Assembly (NCBI GenBank): GCA_036874045.1
Contig: CM072341.1
Span: 6,708,501 to 6,772,500, forward strand
DNA: 64,000 nt
Direction of reading: 5' to 3'
Source: Cymodocea nodosa
Taxonomy: Eukaryota > Streptophyta > Magnoliopsida > Alismatales > Cymodoceaceae
The notes under the pieces were generated by a model. It saw only the letters and a list, made by a program, of their open reading frames with translations, had not been told where the DNA came from and made no database searches. The position numbers and the translations under genes are program-made. Below are positions 10,711 to 22,294 of this stretch, one piece after another (positions within the stretch are counted from its first letter, which is position 1; every line of letters starts with the position of its first letter).

Positions 10711-11289
10711 GTCGAGTTACACAACAGCACAGAATCGCTCTGATCTTTCTGTTCTAAGTTTTAACTGATCTGCCGGATAACGCCCCCAAAACCCTAGGTT
10801 TTAGTCTAAAGAAGCCCTAAGTTTAGGCAGGTAATTGGGTCATTTCCCGAACCAACTCTTGCTCTCTCATCTGTGGTCTTAGCTACAGTACTCCGTTGAG
10901 TTACGGTTAACTCAACAGAATAAGCTCGTTGACTAACTCAAGACTCAACGGAGTAAGTTCGTTGAGTTAAGCGTAACTCAACGGACCTCCCATACAAACA
11001 GATATATATAAGAAAATACTTAAGATAGTAGTTTTTTTTCGGTTTTTACCGGTTTAACCAATATTATGTTTCGGTCAGATCGACTTTTTTCTAGTTGAAC
11101 CGATACTAAGTTTTGGTAAAACCAAAATTTCTTTTTTACTAAAAATTAATATAGATTTTTTATGTGTTCTGGTCATACCGATGGATCTAGTCGATTGAAC
11201 CGCAATGATTTTTTATATTTTATAATTTTTTAAAATTACTACAATTTTCTTTTTATATATGAAAATAAAATAAAAATTGATTTCTTACT
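10711..11289. other. noncoding spacer with inverted and ACCGGTTTAACC-type repeats (G1)
   Basis: Bases 10880-10990 carry several GTTGAGTTA/TAACTCAAC units in both orientations. Bases 11035-11215 carry diverged copies of a motif near ACCGGTTTAACCGATACTA. The same arrangement recurs in G3 (about 42130-42390). No gene seen. Confidence 0.55.
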
Positions 11290-12420
11290 AAGTAAAGCTC
11301 GAGTAGTTCTCTACTCTGACTTCTTTTATAATTCCAAATGAGCTTTTTGGTATTTTCAGAATAGGTCTAAGTCTTTGTCCATTTACTTAAAAGATATTCT
11401 GATTTTTAGGATTTTCAATCTCAATAGCTCCATAAGGATAAATATTTCGAACTATGTAAGGTCCTACCCATCTAGATCTTAATTTTCCTGGATGGTTATG
11501 GAGTCTAGCCATGTAAAGATATACTTCTTGTCCTATTTCAAAGCTTTTTGGAATAATTTTCCTATCATGCTAGAATTTCATTTTCTCTTTTTCTCTTACA
11601 GTCTTCGAATAAGCTTCATTTCTAAATTCTTCTAATTCAATTAATTACATTTACCTATTTTCAGTAGCTTGATTTAAATTAGTGTCCAAAGTTTTTAATG
11701 CCCAATAAGCTTTATGTTCTATTTCAGCTAGTAAATGACAACTTTTCCATATACTAGCCTAAAAGGTGACATACCTAAGCTTGTCTTATAAGCAGTTCTA
11801 TAAGCCCAAAGTGCATCTATCAATCTATTAGCCCAATCTATTCTAGTAGGATTTACTACTTTTTCTAAGATTAACTTAATTTGTCAGTTAGCACTTTCTA
11901 CTTGTCCACTTGTTTTCGGATGATATGATGTTGCAATTTTATGGTTTACTCCATATTTCTTCATTAAGGCTTCAAAACTACTATTACAGAAATGAGTTCC
12001 TTTATCATTGATAATAGCTTTAGGTATTCCAAATCTGGCAAATATATTGGTTCTTATAAATTGTATTACCACTTTGTTGTCATTAGTTTTTGTAGGAATA
12101 GCTTCTACCCATTTAGATAGATAATCCACCCCCAACAATATGTAATTAAATTGATTAGACATAGGAAATGGACCCATAAAATCTATTCCCCATACATTAA
12201 AGATTTCAACGTCAACAACAGGATTAAGAGGCATCATATTCCTCTTTGATATTCTTCCTATTTGTTGACATCTTAAACAACTTAAGCAAAATTTATGAGC
12301 ATCTTTGAATAGTGTTGGCCAATAAAACCCATATTATAGAATTTTTGCAGCAGTTTTCACTGAGCCAAAATGTCCTCCACAAGCTTGGTCATGACAGAAA
12401 GACAATATGCTCTGATATTC
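11290..12420 (-). pseudogene. G1 integrase
   Basis: The minus strand encodes a Ty3/gypsy integrase, which joins the element cDNA to host DNA. From the N-terminal side come a zinc-binding region ([19 protein letters not shown] near 12334-12400, then a CxxC-type pair near 12270), the catalytic core with GIDFMGPFP, DYLSKWVEAIP, INDKGTHF and YHPKTSGQVE (11884-12237), and the Athila-type stretch [12 protein letters not shown] (near 11810-11850). A C-terminal GPY-like region follows (about 11400-11520). It is broken. The order after RNase H is that of Athila pol. Confidence 0.88.
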
Positions 12421-12429
12421 AGTTTCTAG

Positions 12430-14040
12430 AACACACCTCCTTAAAACTAGATCAGGACATTTCTTAAATAAGTATGGGTCTTCCCAATAGTAATATTTTA
12501 CTCTTGAGAAAAATAATTTCTTATCCTGTCTATTCCAATCCTTAGGTGTTAAACCAGTAACTAAGTAATTAACTATGTCTGCATACGAAGGTATTGTGTT
12601 GATGGCCATTAATTGTTCATCAGGAAAATTATCCTTAATTTCAATATTTGATTTTTCCATTTGTAATCTTGATAAATGATCTGCTACTACATTCTCACAA
12701 CCTTTTTTATCTTTAATTTTTAGATCAAATTCTTGTAATAATAATATCCATCGAATCAATCTAGGCTTAGTCTCTTTTTTTGCTATTAGGTGTTTTAAAG
12801 CTGAATGGTCCTTGTATACTATTACTTTAGCTCCAATCAGATATGATCTAAACTTTTCCATGGCAAACACAACAGCTAATAGTTCTTTTTTAGTAGTTGT
12901 ATAATTAACTTGCGCATCATTTAAGGTTTTGCTTGCATAATGAATCACTCTAGGAGATTTTTCTATCTTCTGTCCCAACACTGCTCCTACAGCAAAATCA
13001 GATGCATCACACATTAATTCAAATGGATGGCTCCAATCAGGTGCTTGAATTATAGGAGTTGAAATTAATCTAGTTTTAAGTCTGAAAAATGCTTCCTTGC
13101 AATTTTTATCAAAGTTAAATGGGACATCTTTTAATAGATTAGTTAAAGGTCTAGCTATTTTGCTAAAGTCTTTAATAAATCTTCTATAAAAATCAGCATG
13201 TCCTAGAAATAATCTAATATCTTTTACTGATTTAGGTTCTAGTAGATTAGAAATTACTTCTATTTTAGCTTTATCTACTTCCAACTCTTTCTTAGAAACA
13301 ACATGCCCTAAGACTATTCCTTGTTTAACCATGAAGTGACATTTTTCCCAATTTAAAACCAGATTTTTTTTCACACAACATTTTAATATTTGGTCTAAAT
13401 TTTTTAAACAAACTTCATATGAGTTGCCATAGACAGTAAAATCATCCATAAATATTTCAAAAATATCTTCAGTCATTCTAGTAAATATGCCTCACATACA
13501 CCTTTCAAAGGTAGCTGGTGCATTGCATAATCCAGGTGGCATTCTCTTAAAAGCATAAGTTCTATTAGGACAGGTGAAAGTTGTTTTCTCTTGATCCTCT
13601 AATGCTACTAGAATTTGATTATAACCTGAATACCCGTCTAGGAAACAAAAATATTCTTGCCCAGCTAATCTTTCCAGCATTTGATCTATAAAAGGTAAGG
13701 GAAAATGATCTTTCCTAGTCACAGCATTCAGCTTTCTATAGTCTATACATACTTTCTAGCCTAATTGAATTCTAGTAGGTATCAAGTCTTGACTTTCATT
13801 CCTAATAACAGTTAATCCTGATTTCTTGGAAACTACATGGATTGGGCTAACCCACGAGCAATCAGAAATCAGATAAATTATGTCATTATCTAACCATTTC
13901 ACTATTTCCTTCTTAAATACTTCTTTAAGGTTTGGATTTAATCTCCTCTCAGGAATTCTAATAGGTTTAGCATTCTCTTCTAAATATATGTGGTGACAGC
14001 ATAAAGTTGAACTTAACCCTTTTATATCAGTCATAGTCCA
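12430..14040 (-). pseudogene. G1 reverse transcriptase and RNase H
   Basis: The minus strand encodes RT followed by RNase H. The RT begins near 14034 (CCHHIYLEENAKPIRIPERR). It contains the Athila-like WVSPIHVVSKKSG, then PFIDQMLERLAG, CFLDGYSGYNQI (a D box) and the catalytic FMDDFTVYG at about 13430-13455. The thumb has LGHVVSKK and [15 protein letters not shown]. RNase H follows from about 13050 ([57 protein letters not shown]). The polyprotein is interrupted several times, but almost all of the domain is present. Its closest look-alikes in the window are in G2 and G3. Confidence 0.92.
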
Positions 14041-14130
14041 TCCTATTGCTTCTTTATAACTTTTTACTACATCTTTTAATTTAGCTAATTGATCCTATTT
14101 TAAATCTGAAGCAATAATGATTGGATAGGT

Positions 14131-14958
14131 TCATTTCTCTTCTAGAAATATATAGGTTAATTCAACTAGTAAAGGTTTTAATTCTAAATGTTGCCCATCA
14201 GAAGGTAGAGCTCCTAATTGAACATCATCATTTTCTAAATTAATTTCTTCCAGATCTCCTTCTATATTTATGCTTTCACTTTCCTCTAAAGTTTCAGAAT
14301 TGATTTGCCTATTTAATTCTTCTTGAATCACATCATCTAGCATATCTCCTTCATCCTCTAAAAAGTATATGGTATGTAAGGACATTTCTAACTCCTCAAA
14401 CCTTTCTAGTTTAAAAATATTTAGTTGAATATCCTCATTACCATATGATAACTTCATTACTCCAGTTTTACAATTTATAACAGCCCTTGATGTTGCTAAA
14501 AACGACCTTCCCAAAATTAAAGATGTATCACTATTTTTATACTTAATTTGTTGGGAATCCAAGATTACAATATCAATAGGATATATAAAGTTTTTGATTT
14601 TAATTAAGACATCCTCTATTTTTCCTCTAGGGTATCTTATACTTCTATCAACTAATTGAATAACCGTACTAGTAGGAGTTAAGCCTTCTAATCCTAAGGA
14701 TGCAAATATATCACTTGGCATAACATTTATACCTGCACCTAAGTCTATTAAGGTTCTTTCTAGAATGATATTTCCTATGATGCATGATATAACAGGGATT
14801 CCAGGATCAGATAACTTTTTAGGAATTTGTGGCAGAAATAGGGAACTACTTTGCTCAACTAAAAAGTCCTTTCTAAGAACCTTTCGCTCTCTTTTCTTAG
14901 TACACCAATCCTTCAGAAATTTAGCATAAGGTGGCATTTTCTGCAATAGATCTAACAA
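14131..14958 (-). pseudogene. G1 aspartic protease region
   Basis: A 275-residue open stretch on the minus strand. It begins with the gag-protease linker typical of Athila (MPPYAKFLKDW, then RKDFLVEQSSSLF). The retropepsin-like domain has TLIDLGAGINVMPS at the usual active-site position, IVILD and SLILGRSFLATSRAVIN downstream, and then an acidic linker into RT. It cuts the polyprotein in the particle. The same block recurs in G2 (20332-21291 and upstream) and G3 (43764-44280). Confidence 0.88.
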
Positions 14959-15956
14959 AGGAATGTTAACTTGTACTTTTTCAAAAATTTCTCTGATTTT
15001 TTCTTATTTTCAGGTATTGTTTGTTGTAATTTTTCAGGATAGGGTGCTAAAGATTGTGATTTAAAAGATTCTTTTTCTTTCATTTGATTTGTTTGATCAT
15101 TTTTAACCTCATTAGCAGATTCAGATTGTTCTTCAGTGATTTCTAGATTTTCAGCTATTACATTTTCATTATCATTTTGATTTTTACTCTTATCCACCTT
15201 CATATTATTTTCATTTTGAGTTCTTGGTGGTATATCAGTTCTAGATCTTAATGTTACACATACATCTTCCAGATTTTCGTTACTCTCATGATGTTTTTGT
15301 ATATCATTTTCGTGATTATGATCTTCAATTGTTTTTAGTTTTAAAGTGCATTCTTTAAATTCTCTTGCATTAGTATTTTCTTTTGACTGTGTATTTTACA
15401 AATTATGCAGATCTATAACATTATAATTTCCATTGTCCTATTGCATAACTTGTACTTTCATTGTATATTCGTCCAATGCTTTTAGTTTTCTTTCCAGATC
15501 ATCTAATCTCATTGCATTCAATTTTTGATCAATTTTCATTATGGTTTTTTCAGTTTTGTATATTATATCCAATTTAGGTTCTAAATATGCTTCCTTATAG
15601 TTTAATTGGTTGACTTCTTGTTGCTGACACATAAAGTATTCTAGTTTGTCTAGGTTTTACTCTATACTACGCTCTAGTTTGTCATACTTATCCCAAACTT
15701 CCATGTCTCTCAACATATTATACATTCTATACTGACCATCAGTTGGGTAAACTATAGGATTCTCATACTCGGCTCTATTATATTGAGGATAATTTATTTG
15801 TTGTTCATGGGATCTAGCCATCTGCAAATGTCTCAGTTTCAAATAGTCAGAAATGTCATGTCCTTCAAAATTGCAGAATTCACATATGCTAACTATAGGT
15901 TTCAAAAATCTTTTAGCATAAGCATATGCCATATTCTCAATTACAAAAGAAAACAC
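14952..15956 (-). pseudogene. G1 gag tail with knuckle-like motif
   Basis: This is the first coding block after the 5' LTR on the minus strand. It starts MFSFVIENMAYAYAKRFLKP, followed by CEFCNFEGHD, which resembles a gag zinc knuckle. A helical, charged stretch follows (LERKLKALDEY near 15480) and then the Athila-type SLAPYPEKLQQ with a lysine-rich FLKKYKL, which normally joins gag to protease. The large capsid domain usually found upstream of these motifs is missing between here and the LTR. G2 and G3 show the same shortened arrangement, so it is a family trait and not only damage in G1. Confidence 0.75.
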
Positions 15957-16007
15957 ACAACACTCTAGCTATTAAAACAAAATAGCTCTAACAGTTGCTT
16001 ATATGAA

Positions 16008-16100
16008 TTCCTCGGCAGTGGTGCTAGAAAACTTGTTTGGATCCCTAGCAACGGTGCCAGAAAACTTGTTTGGATCTCCAGCATGGCACCAGAAAAACTT
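16008..16100 (-). other. tRNA-Asp type primer site with tandem look-alikes (G1)
   Basis: 16042-16059 read on the minus strand is TGGCACCGTTGCTAGGGA, matching the tRNA-Asp complement used by Athila (TGGCGCCGTTGCCGGGGA) at most positions. It lies seven bases inside the 5' LTR. Diverged copies of the same unit, each followed by AAACAAGTTTTC or similar, lie at about 16008-16031 (inside the element) and about 16072-16100 (inside the LTR end). The primer site and LTR edge have therefore been tandemly duplicated. Confidence 0.8.
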
Positions 16101-18334
16101 GATTGGTTACCCAGTAACGTGCTTGAAAAACTTGGATTTGTTAACTTCTGTTTTTACTTAGTTAATTTATCTTTATGCCTATTCCTTTTTAGAAGTAAAC
16201 AAACAACCTTTCACACAAATTAGATATTAATTCCAATTTGTATTTTAACTGCAAGTGCATAGTGTCTATTGTATTAGTGTACAAGTATAGGTCGATCCCA
16301 TAGGGAATTGCTTAAGAATTGCGAACTGTTCCATTTTTAACAATCAAATTTATATATTCAATAAGCTCTCCGTTGAGTTATAGTTAACTCAATGGACAAA
16401 GTTCGTTGAATTATGGCTAACTCAATGGACTAACCTCATGGACTTAAGTTAACTCCACAAGTCTGCCTTTCCTATTTAATATTGCTATTTACAAAGGAAT
16501 TTGGCCAACCATTGGGCAGTTCCATAGATTGTAAATAACATCAATTAAGCTCTTTAATGTTAGTAAACATTGGATTTATCATTAGGCAATACTAACATTC
16601 AAGTAATTCAAATAATAACCATTAAAATCTTTAAGTCTTTTGAACAAACCAATTTCAGTAAACTGTAAAACTAAAACAAAAATAAAACAATCACAACACA
16701 GACAAAGATAACATTAATCACGATACAAAACAAACAATACAACACTCAAATACAAAATATAAACATAGATAAGTTGTTTTTGGTATTTTTGTGTTGATAT
16801 GAGCATGGAAATGGGCGAAAGGTGAAATGTAAAGTAATCTCAGTCGATAGTAAATACTTCCGTCAGTACATGCGACGCGATTACACCACTGAAAATTAAA
16901 CCACTTACAATTCTGTCTCCTCTCCCTATAGAATCATGAGTCCAGAATTGCAAGATGATCTCCTCTTCAACATACAGGCATCAACCCGAAGCCAAGGCTA
17001 GAAGCTTTACGATCTCCTAAGATATGAGTCGGCGCTTGGTGAAAATGGCTTCCCTTCCCACGACGCGATCACTCCTCACAGTGGTTGTCAGGCACTGTGT
17101 TTGGCTCGGAATCGACCCGACATCAGGAAAGTATCCTCACAAACCTCTGATGGTTGGTGATTATGGTGGTGGTGGAGATGGTTGGTGTGGTACTTCAGAG
17201 AATTGCCGACATTGCCTGCAAAAAGCTCGGTGATCCTCCTCTACACACACTGGCCACACCCATCGACCACACACACTTCTTTTTCTTCTTTTCTTTTATA
17301 TTTCTTTAGTGGTAACTACTTCTGCTTGAATGGTCGGTTGGATTTCCTTCATTCATATCAAGGACGATGATTTCTTCTCCCTTCGACGAGTGAATTCCTA
17401 CGTGATATGTGCGATTGTGGTTTTTTTCTTCCAACTATCTTGTTTCTACAACTGCTATAGTGGCATATTAGAAAATAAATGGTCCATGGAGTTACAGATA
17501 AATCAACAGACTTACTTCGTTGATTTAACTATAAAACACGTGCATAAATTTAACTATCTGATGCTCAGGTGCATTTCAGATACTTACAAACTTAACTATG
17601 TGATGCCTAGATACATTTCGGATAGTTACAAACTTAACTATCCGATGCCCAGATGCATTTCGGATAGTTACAGATAATTTACCGATATATAACTTAAGTC
17701 AATCTTCCAGATCACGACACATGTCATCAGCAATTTTATAATAAAGAAATATTTCAAAGAGTTACAAGTCTAACTATCCGATGCCCAGATGCATTTAAGA
17801 TAGTTACATATAACTCACCAAAAATCCACTTAAGTCATTCTTCCAGAACATGACACGTGTCAACAGTAGTTTTATAATAAAAGGAGATTTCGGAGAGTTA
17901 CACATATAACTATCCGATGCCTAGCTACAATTTCGGATACTTAGAGATAACTCACCAAAAGTTCACTTAAGTCATGCATTATTGTTTCAACACGTGTACT
18001 TCAGGAATTAATAAAATATTCTTTTAAAACATAACTGTTCGATAATTTAAACATAACTCTTCGGTACATTAAGCATAACTGTTTGGTATGTTAAACATAA
18101 CTGTCCGAAATAACAGAAAATTCGGATACTTAAGAATTTCACAGCCTGCAATTTACTAACAGTTCAGAAATGTACTAAATTAACATTAATTCTCTGAAAT
18201 TAAGCAGATTCTTTCATTAAAGCATATATCAGTGCAATTATAACATAATGGCTTAATTCTCATATGATAAGCTAAATATTATGCAATTAACCATCATTTA
18301 ACCATTAATATTATACACTTTTTCATTCTAAATA
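16067..18334 (-). repeat. 5' LTR of G1
   Basis: Partner of 779-3045, with matching TGTTTGGATCTCC start on the plus strand and TAAATA end. It has the conserved GC-richer block at about 16900-17230, palindromic U3 modules at about 17470-18120, and the same G-boxes. Its outer edge abuts GTTGT, the target duplication. Confidence 0.93.
17293..17300 (-). promoter_or_regulatory. putative TATA box of the G1 5' LTR
   Basis: The minus strand reads AAATATAAAAGAAAAG. This copy would drive the full-length G1 transcript. U3 palindromes and G-boxes lie upstream (higher coordinates) and the conserved GC-richer block lies downstream. Not tested. Confidence 0.5.
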
Positions 18335-19011
18335 GTTGTCATTCGATCGGATACTTGTAACTGTAACTCACCAAACTGTCCTTTGACTATCGGATAGTTA
18401 GCTACAGTAACCCTCCGAAATCATCCTTTAAGTTTCTAACTACTTTCTTATTTCAGCACGTGCATAAAGAATAACTTAAGTTTTCGAATAGATAAGTCTG
18501 TAACCTTCCGAAAATTCCTGTTTTTCAAATAGTTAGCTTTCTAACTCACTGAAAACTCCTTTAAGCTTCTATTCTGGATTTCTACACGTGAGTAATTGAA
18601 TGACTTAAGTTTCAGATAGTTAGCCTCTCTAACTTTCTGATTTTTCTTGAGCTTCTGGATAATTAACTCCTTAACTCTTTAATCATTCAACCAACTATTT
18701 TAACTCTCTAATCATTTAACTCTCCGAAGGCTTTGTAATTTTGGATAGTTATTCTTCTAACTGTCCAACGGTATTTCTGCTATTTTTTACTTTTCGAATA
18801 CTTAAGCCTGTAACTTAAAGAAAATTAACTTTCTTCTAGATATTTAGACTTGGTAACTATCCAATTTTCTTGTAGCTTCATAGTAGTAAATTCTGAACTA
18901 CCTGTATCTATTTATCTACCTTTTGATCTTTTGCTACATTGTCTTATTTGTGAAATACAATATGTTTCCTCACATAAGTTTTTGCATTATCAAAATACTA
19001 GAGTCCTAACA
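18335..19011 (-). mobile_element. S1: Sirevirus-like copia LTR, 5' part
   Basis: Read on the minus strand this starts TGTTAGGACTCTAGTATTTT at 19011 and aligns with the start of the S4 LTR (60587 onward). It carries U3 palindromes and two G-boxes at 18457-18462 and 18585-18590, 128 bases apart, matching the spacing in S4. It is the outer (5') end of the LTR. To its right lies G2 pol sequence, so S1 inserted into G2. Confidence 0.88.
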
Positions 19012-20340
19012 AAAACCAAATCAGGACATTTCTTAAATAAGTATGGGTCTTCCCAATAGTAATATTTTACTCTTGAAAAGAACAATTTCTTATTCTATCT
19101 ATTCCAATCCTTAGGTGTTATACTAGTAACTAAGTAATTAACTATGTCTGCATACCAAGGCATTGTGTTGATGGTCATTAATTGTTCATCAGGAAAATTA
19201 TCCTTAATTTCAATATTTGATTTTTCTATTTGTAACTTTGATAAGTGATCCGCTACTACATTCTCACAACCTTTTTTATCTTTAATTTCTAGATCAAATT
19301 CTTGTAATAATAATATCTATCAGATCAATCTAGGTTTAGTCTCTTTTTTTGCTATTAGATGTTTTAAAGCTTAATGATCTGTGTATACTACCACATTAGC
19401 TCCAATCAGATATGATCTAAACTTTTCTAAGGAAAACACAACAGCTAACAGTTCTTTTTTAGTAGTTGTATAACTAACTTGAGCATCATTTAAGGTTTTG
19501 CTTGCATAATGAATCACTTTAGGAGATTTCTCTATCTTCTATCCTAGCATCGCTCCTACAGCAAAATTAGATGCATCACACATTAATTCAAATGGATGGC
19601 TCCAATTAGGTGCTTGAATTACAGGAGTTGAAATTAAGCTAGTTTTAAGTTTGAAAAATGCTTCTTTGCAATTTTTATCAAAGTTGAATGGGACATCTTT
19701 TAATAGATTAGTTAAAGGTCTAGCTATTTTGCTAAAATCTTTAATGAATCTTCTATGAAATCCAACATGTCCTAGAAATGATCTAATATCTTTTACTGAT
19801 TTAGGTTCTGGTAGTTTAGAAATTACTTCTATTTTAGCTTTATCTACTTCCAACCCTTTCTTTGATACAACATGTCCCAAGACTATTCCTTATTTAACCA
19901 TGAAGTGACATTTTTCCCAATTTAGAACCAGACTTTTTTCCACACAGCATTTTAATACTTAGTCTAAATTATTTAAACACACTTCATACGAAGTTCCATA
20001 AACAGTAAAATCATCCATAAATATTTCTAAAAAATCTTCAGTCATTCCAGTGAATATGCCCTACATATACCTTTGAAAGGTAGCTGGTGCATTGCATAAT
20101 CCGAATGGCATTCTCTTAAAAGCATCAGTTCCATTAGGATAAGTGAAAGTTGTCTTCTCTTAATCCTCTAATACTACTAGAACTTGGTTATATCTTGAAT
20201 ACCTGTTTAGGAAACAAAAATATTCTTGCCTTACTAATTTCTCTAGCATTTGATCTATAAAAGGTAAGGGAAAATGATCTTTTTCTAATCACAGCATTCA
20301 GCTTTTTATATTCCATACACACTCTCCAACTTCATTGAAT
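19012..20340 (-). pseudogene. G2 RNase H and RT, 3' part of pol
   Basis: The minus strand matches G1 12447-13760. RNase H pieces lie at about 19200-19600 and the RT thumb with SFLGHVGFHRRFI at 19539-19880. The MDDFTVYG catalytic box is at about 20005-20025, and the FLN/YF-type stretch and PFIDQMLE are at about 20200-20280. It is cut off at 19012 by S1. Confidence 0.85.
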
Positions 20341-22294
20341 TCTAGTAGGTATCAAGTTCTGACTTTCATTCCTAATAACTGTTAATCCTGATTTCTTGGG
20401 AACTATATGGATTAGACTAACCCATGAGCTATCAAAAATCGGATAAATTATGTCATTATCTAAGCATTTCACTATTTCTTTCCTGACTACTTCTTTAAGG
20501 TTTGGATTTAATCTCCTCTCAGGAATTCTAACAGGTTTAGCATTTTCTTCTAAATATATGTGGTGACAGCATAAAGTTGCACTTAACCCTTTTATATCAG
20601 TCATAGTCCATCCTATTGCCTCTTTATAAGTTTTTACTACATCTTTTAATTTAGCAATTTGATCCTCTTTTAAATCTGAAGCAATAATGATTGGACATGT
20701 TCGTTTTTCTTCTAGAAATATATAGGTTAGTTCAAGAGGTAAAGGTTTTAAATCTAAATGTTGCCCATCAGAAGCTAGAGCTCCTAACTGAACATCATCA
20801 TTTTCTATATTAATCTCTTCCTGATCTCCTTCTATATTTATGCTTTCACTTTCTCCTAAATTTTCCAAATTTAGTTGCCTATTTAGTTCTTCTTGAATCA
20901 CATCATCTAGCATATCTCCTTCATCCTCTAAAAATTCTATAGTATGTAAGGACATTTCTAACTTCTCAAACTTTTCTAGTTCGAAAATGTTTAATTGAGT
21001 ATCCTCATTATCATATGCTAACTTCATTACTCCAGTTTTACAATTTATAACAGCCCCTGATGTTACTAAGAATGGTCTTCCCAAAATTAAAGATGTATCA
21101 TGATTTTGATGCTTAATTTGTTGGGAATCCAAAATTACAATATCTATAGGATATATGAAATTTTTGATTTTAATTAGGACATCCTCTATTTTTCCTCTAG
21201 GGTATCTTATACTTCTATCAGCTAATTGAATAACAGTCCTAGTAGGGATTAAGACTTCTAATCCTAAGGACGCAAATATATCACTTGGCATAACATTTAT
21301 ACTTGCTCCTAGGTCTATTAAGGTTCTTTCTAGAATGGTATTTCCTATGGTGCATGATATAACAAGAATTCTAGGATTAGATAACTTTTTAAGAATTTGT
21401 GGCAGAAATAGGGAACTACTTTGCTCAGCTAAAAAGACTTTCCTTAAAACTTTTCACTCTCTTTTCTTAGTACACCAATCCTTAAGAAATTTAACACAAG
21501 GTGGCATTTTTTGCAGTTAGTCTAACAAAGGAATGTTAACTTGTACTTTTTCAAAAATTTCTCTAATTTTTTCTTGTTTTTAGGAAATGTTTGTTGTAAT
21601 CTTTCAGGATAGGGTGCTAATGATTGTGATTTAAAAGATTCTTTGTCTTTCATTTCATTTGTTTGATCATTTTTAGTCTCATTTTCAGACATTACATTTT
21701 CATTATCATTTTGGATTTTGTTCTTATCCACCTTCATATTACTTTCTTTTTGAATTCTTGGTGGTATATCAGTTCCAAATCTTAATGTTATACATACATC
21801 TTCCAAATTTTCATTACTTTCATGATGTTCTTGTATTTCATTTTCGTGATTATGATCTTCAACTGTTTTTAATTTTAAATTGCATTCTTTAAATTCTATT
21901 GCATTAGTATTTTCTTTTGTTTGTATATCTTGCAAATTATGCAAATCTGTAACATTCATTTGTGTTTTCCTGTTGCATAACTTGTAATTTCATCGTAAAT
22001 TCGTCCAATGCTTTTAATTTTCTTTCCAGATCATCTAATCTCATTGCATTTAATTTTTGATCGATTTTCATTATGATTTTTTCAATTTCGTAAATGATAT
22101 CAATTTTAGGTTCTGAATATGCTTCCTTATACTTTAATTGTTGACTTCTTGTTGCTGACACATATATTGTTCCAGTTTGTCCATGTTTTTCTTTAAGCTA
22201 CGCTCCAGTCTGTCATACCTATCCCAAACTTCCTTGTCTCTCAACATATTACACATTTTAAGCTAACCATCAGTTGGGTAAACTATAGGATTCT
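20341..22294 (-). pseudogene. G2 protease, RT start and gag tail
   Basis: 20332-21291 is a 319-residue open stretch with the end of protease (MPSDIFASLGLE, IVILD, SLILGRPFLVTSGAVIN), the acidic linker and the start of RT (CCHHIYLEENAKPVRIPE, WVSLIHIVPKKSG). 21291-21520 holds the protease active-site region and the MPPC-type linker. 21522-22161 holds the gag tail (SLAPYPERLQQ, LERKLKALDEF). It corresponds block for block to G1 13760-15740. Confidence 0.86.
22290..22294. repeat. target site duplication of the solo LTR (left copy)
   Basis: ATTCT precedes the solo LTR and is repeated after it at 24446-24450. With the copy removed, the G2 sequence reads straight through in line with G1 (around 15760). 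Confidence 0.85.

Larger units (their letters stand above)
779..18334 (-). mobile_element. G1: Athila-like Ty3/gypsy element with F-box passenger
   Basis: A complete-ended, 17.6 kb LTR retrotransposon on the minus strand. It has two LTRs of 2267 and 2268 bases (779-3045 and 16067-18334) that start TG and end CA, a primer site next to the right LTR, a polypurine tract next to the left LTR and a perfect 5-base target duplication. On the minus strand the order is 5' LTR, gag tail with knuckle-like motif, protease, RT, RNase H, integrase, post-pol ORF, leader segment, intron-like gag capsid segment, F-box passenger, duplicated polypurine tracts flanking a copia-like block, and 3' LTR. The protein motifs are those of the Athila lineage. 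The coding parts are broken in many places. The LTRs differ at several sites per 100 bases, mostly transitions, so the insertion is not recent, though it is younger than S1 and G2. Confidence 0.93.

Noticed and set aside
16042-16059. tRNA-Asp gene
   Set aside because: Only the 18-base complement of a tRNA 3' end is present, as expected for a primer site. There is no cloverleaf.
17024-17370. Conserved small protein gene starting MSRRLVKM in gypsy LTRs
   Set aside because: The frame is antisense to the element, varies in length and is lost in several copies. Conservation is better explained by the LTR leader sequence.
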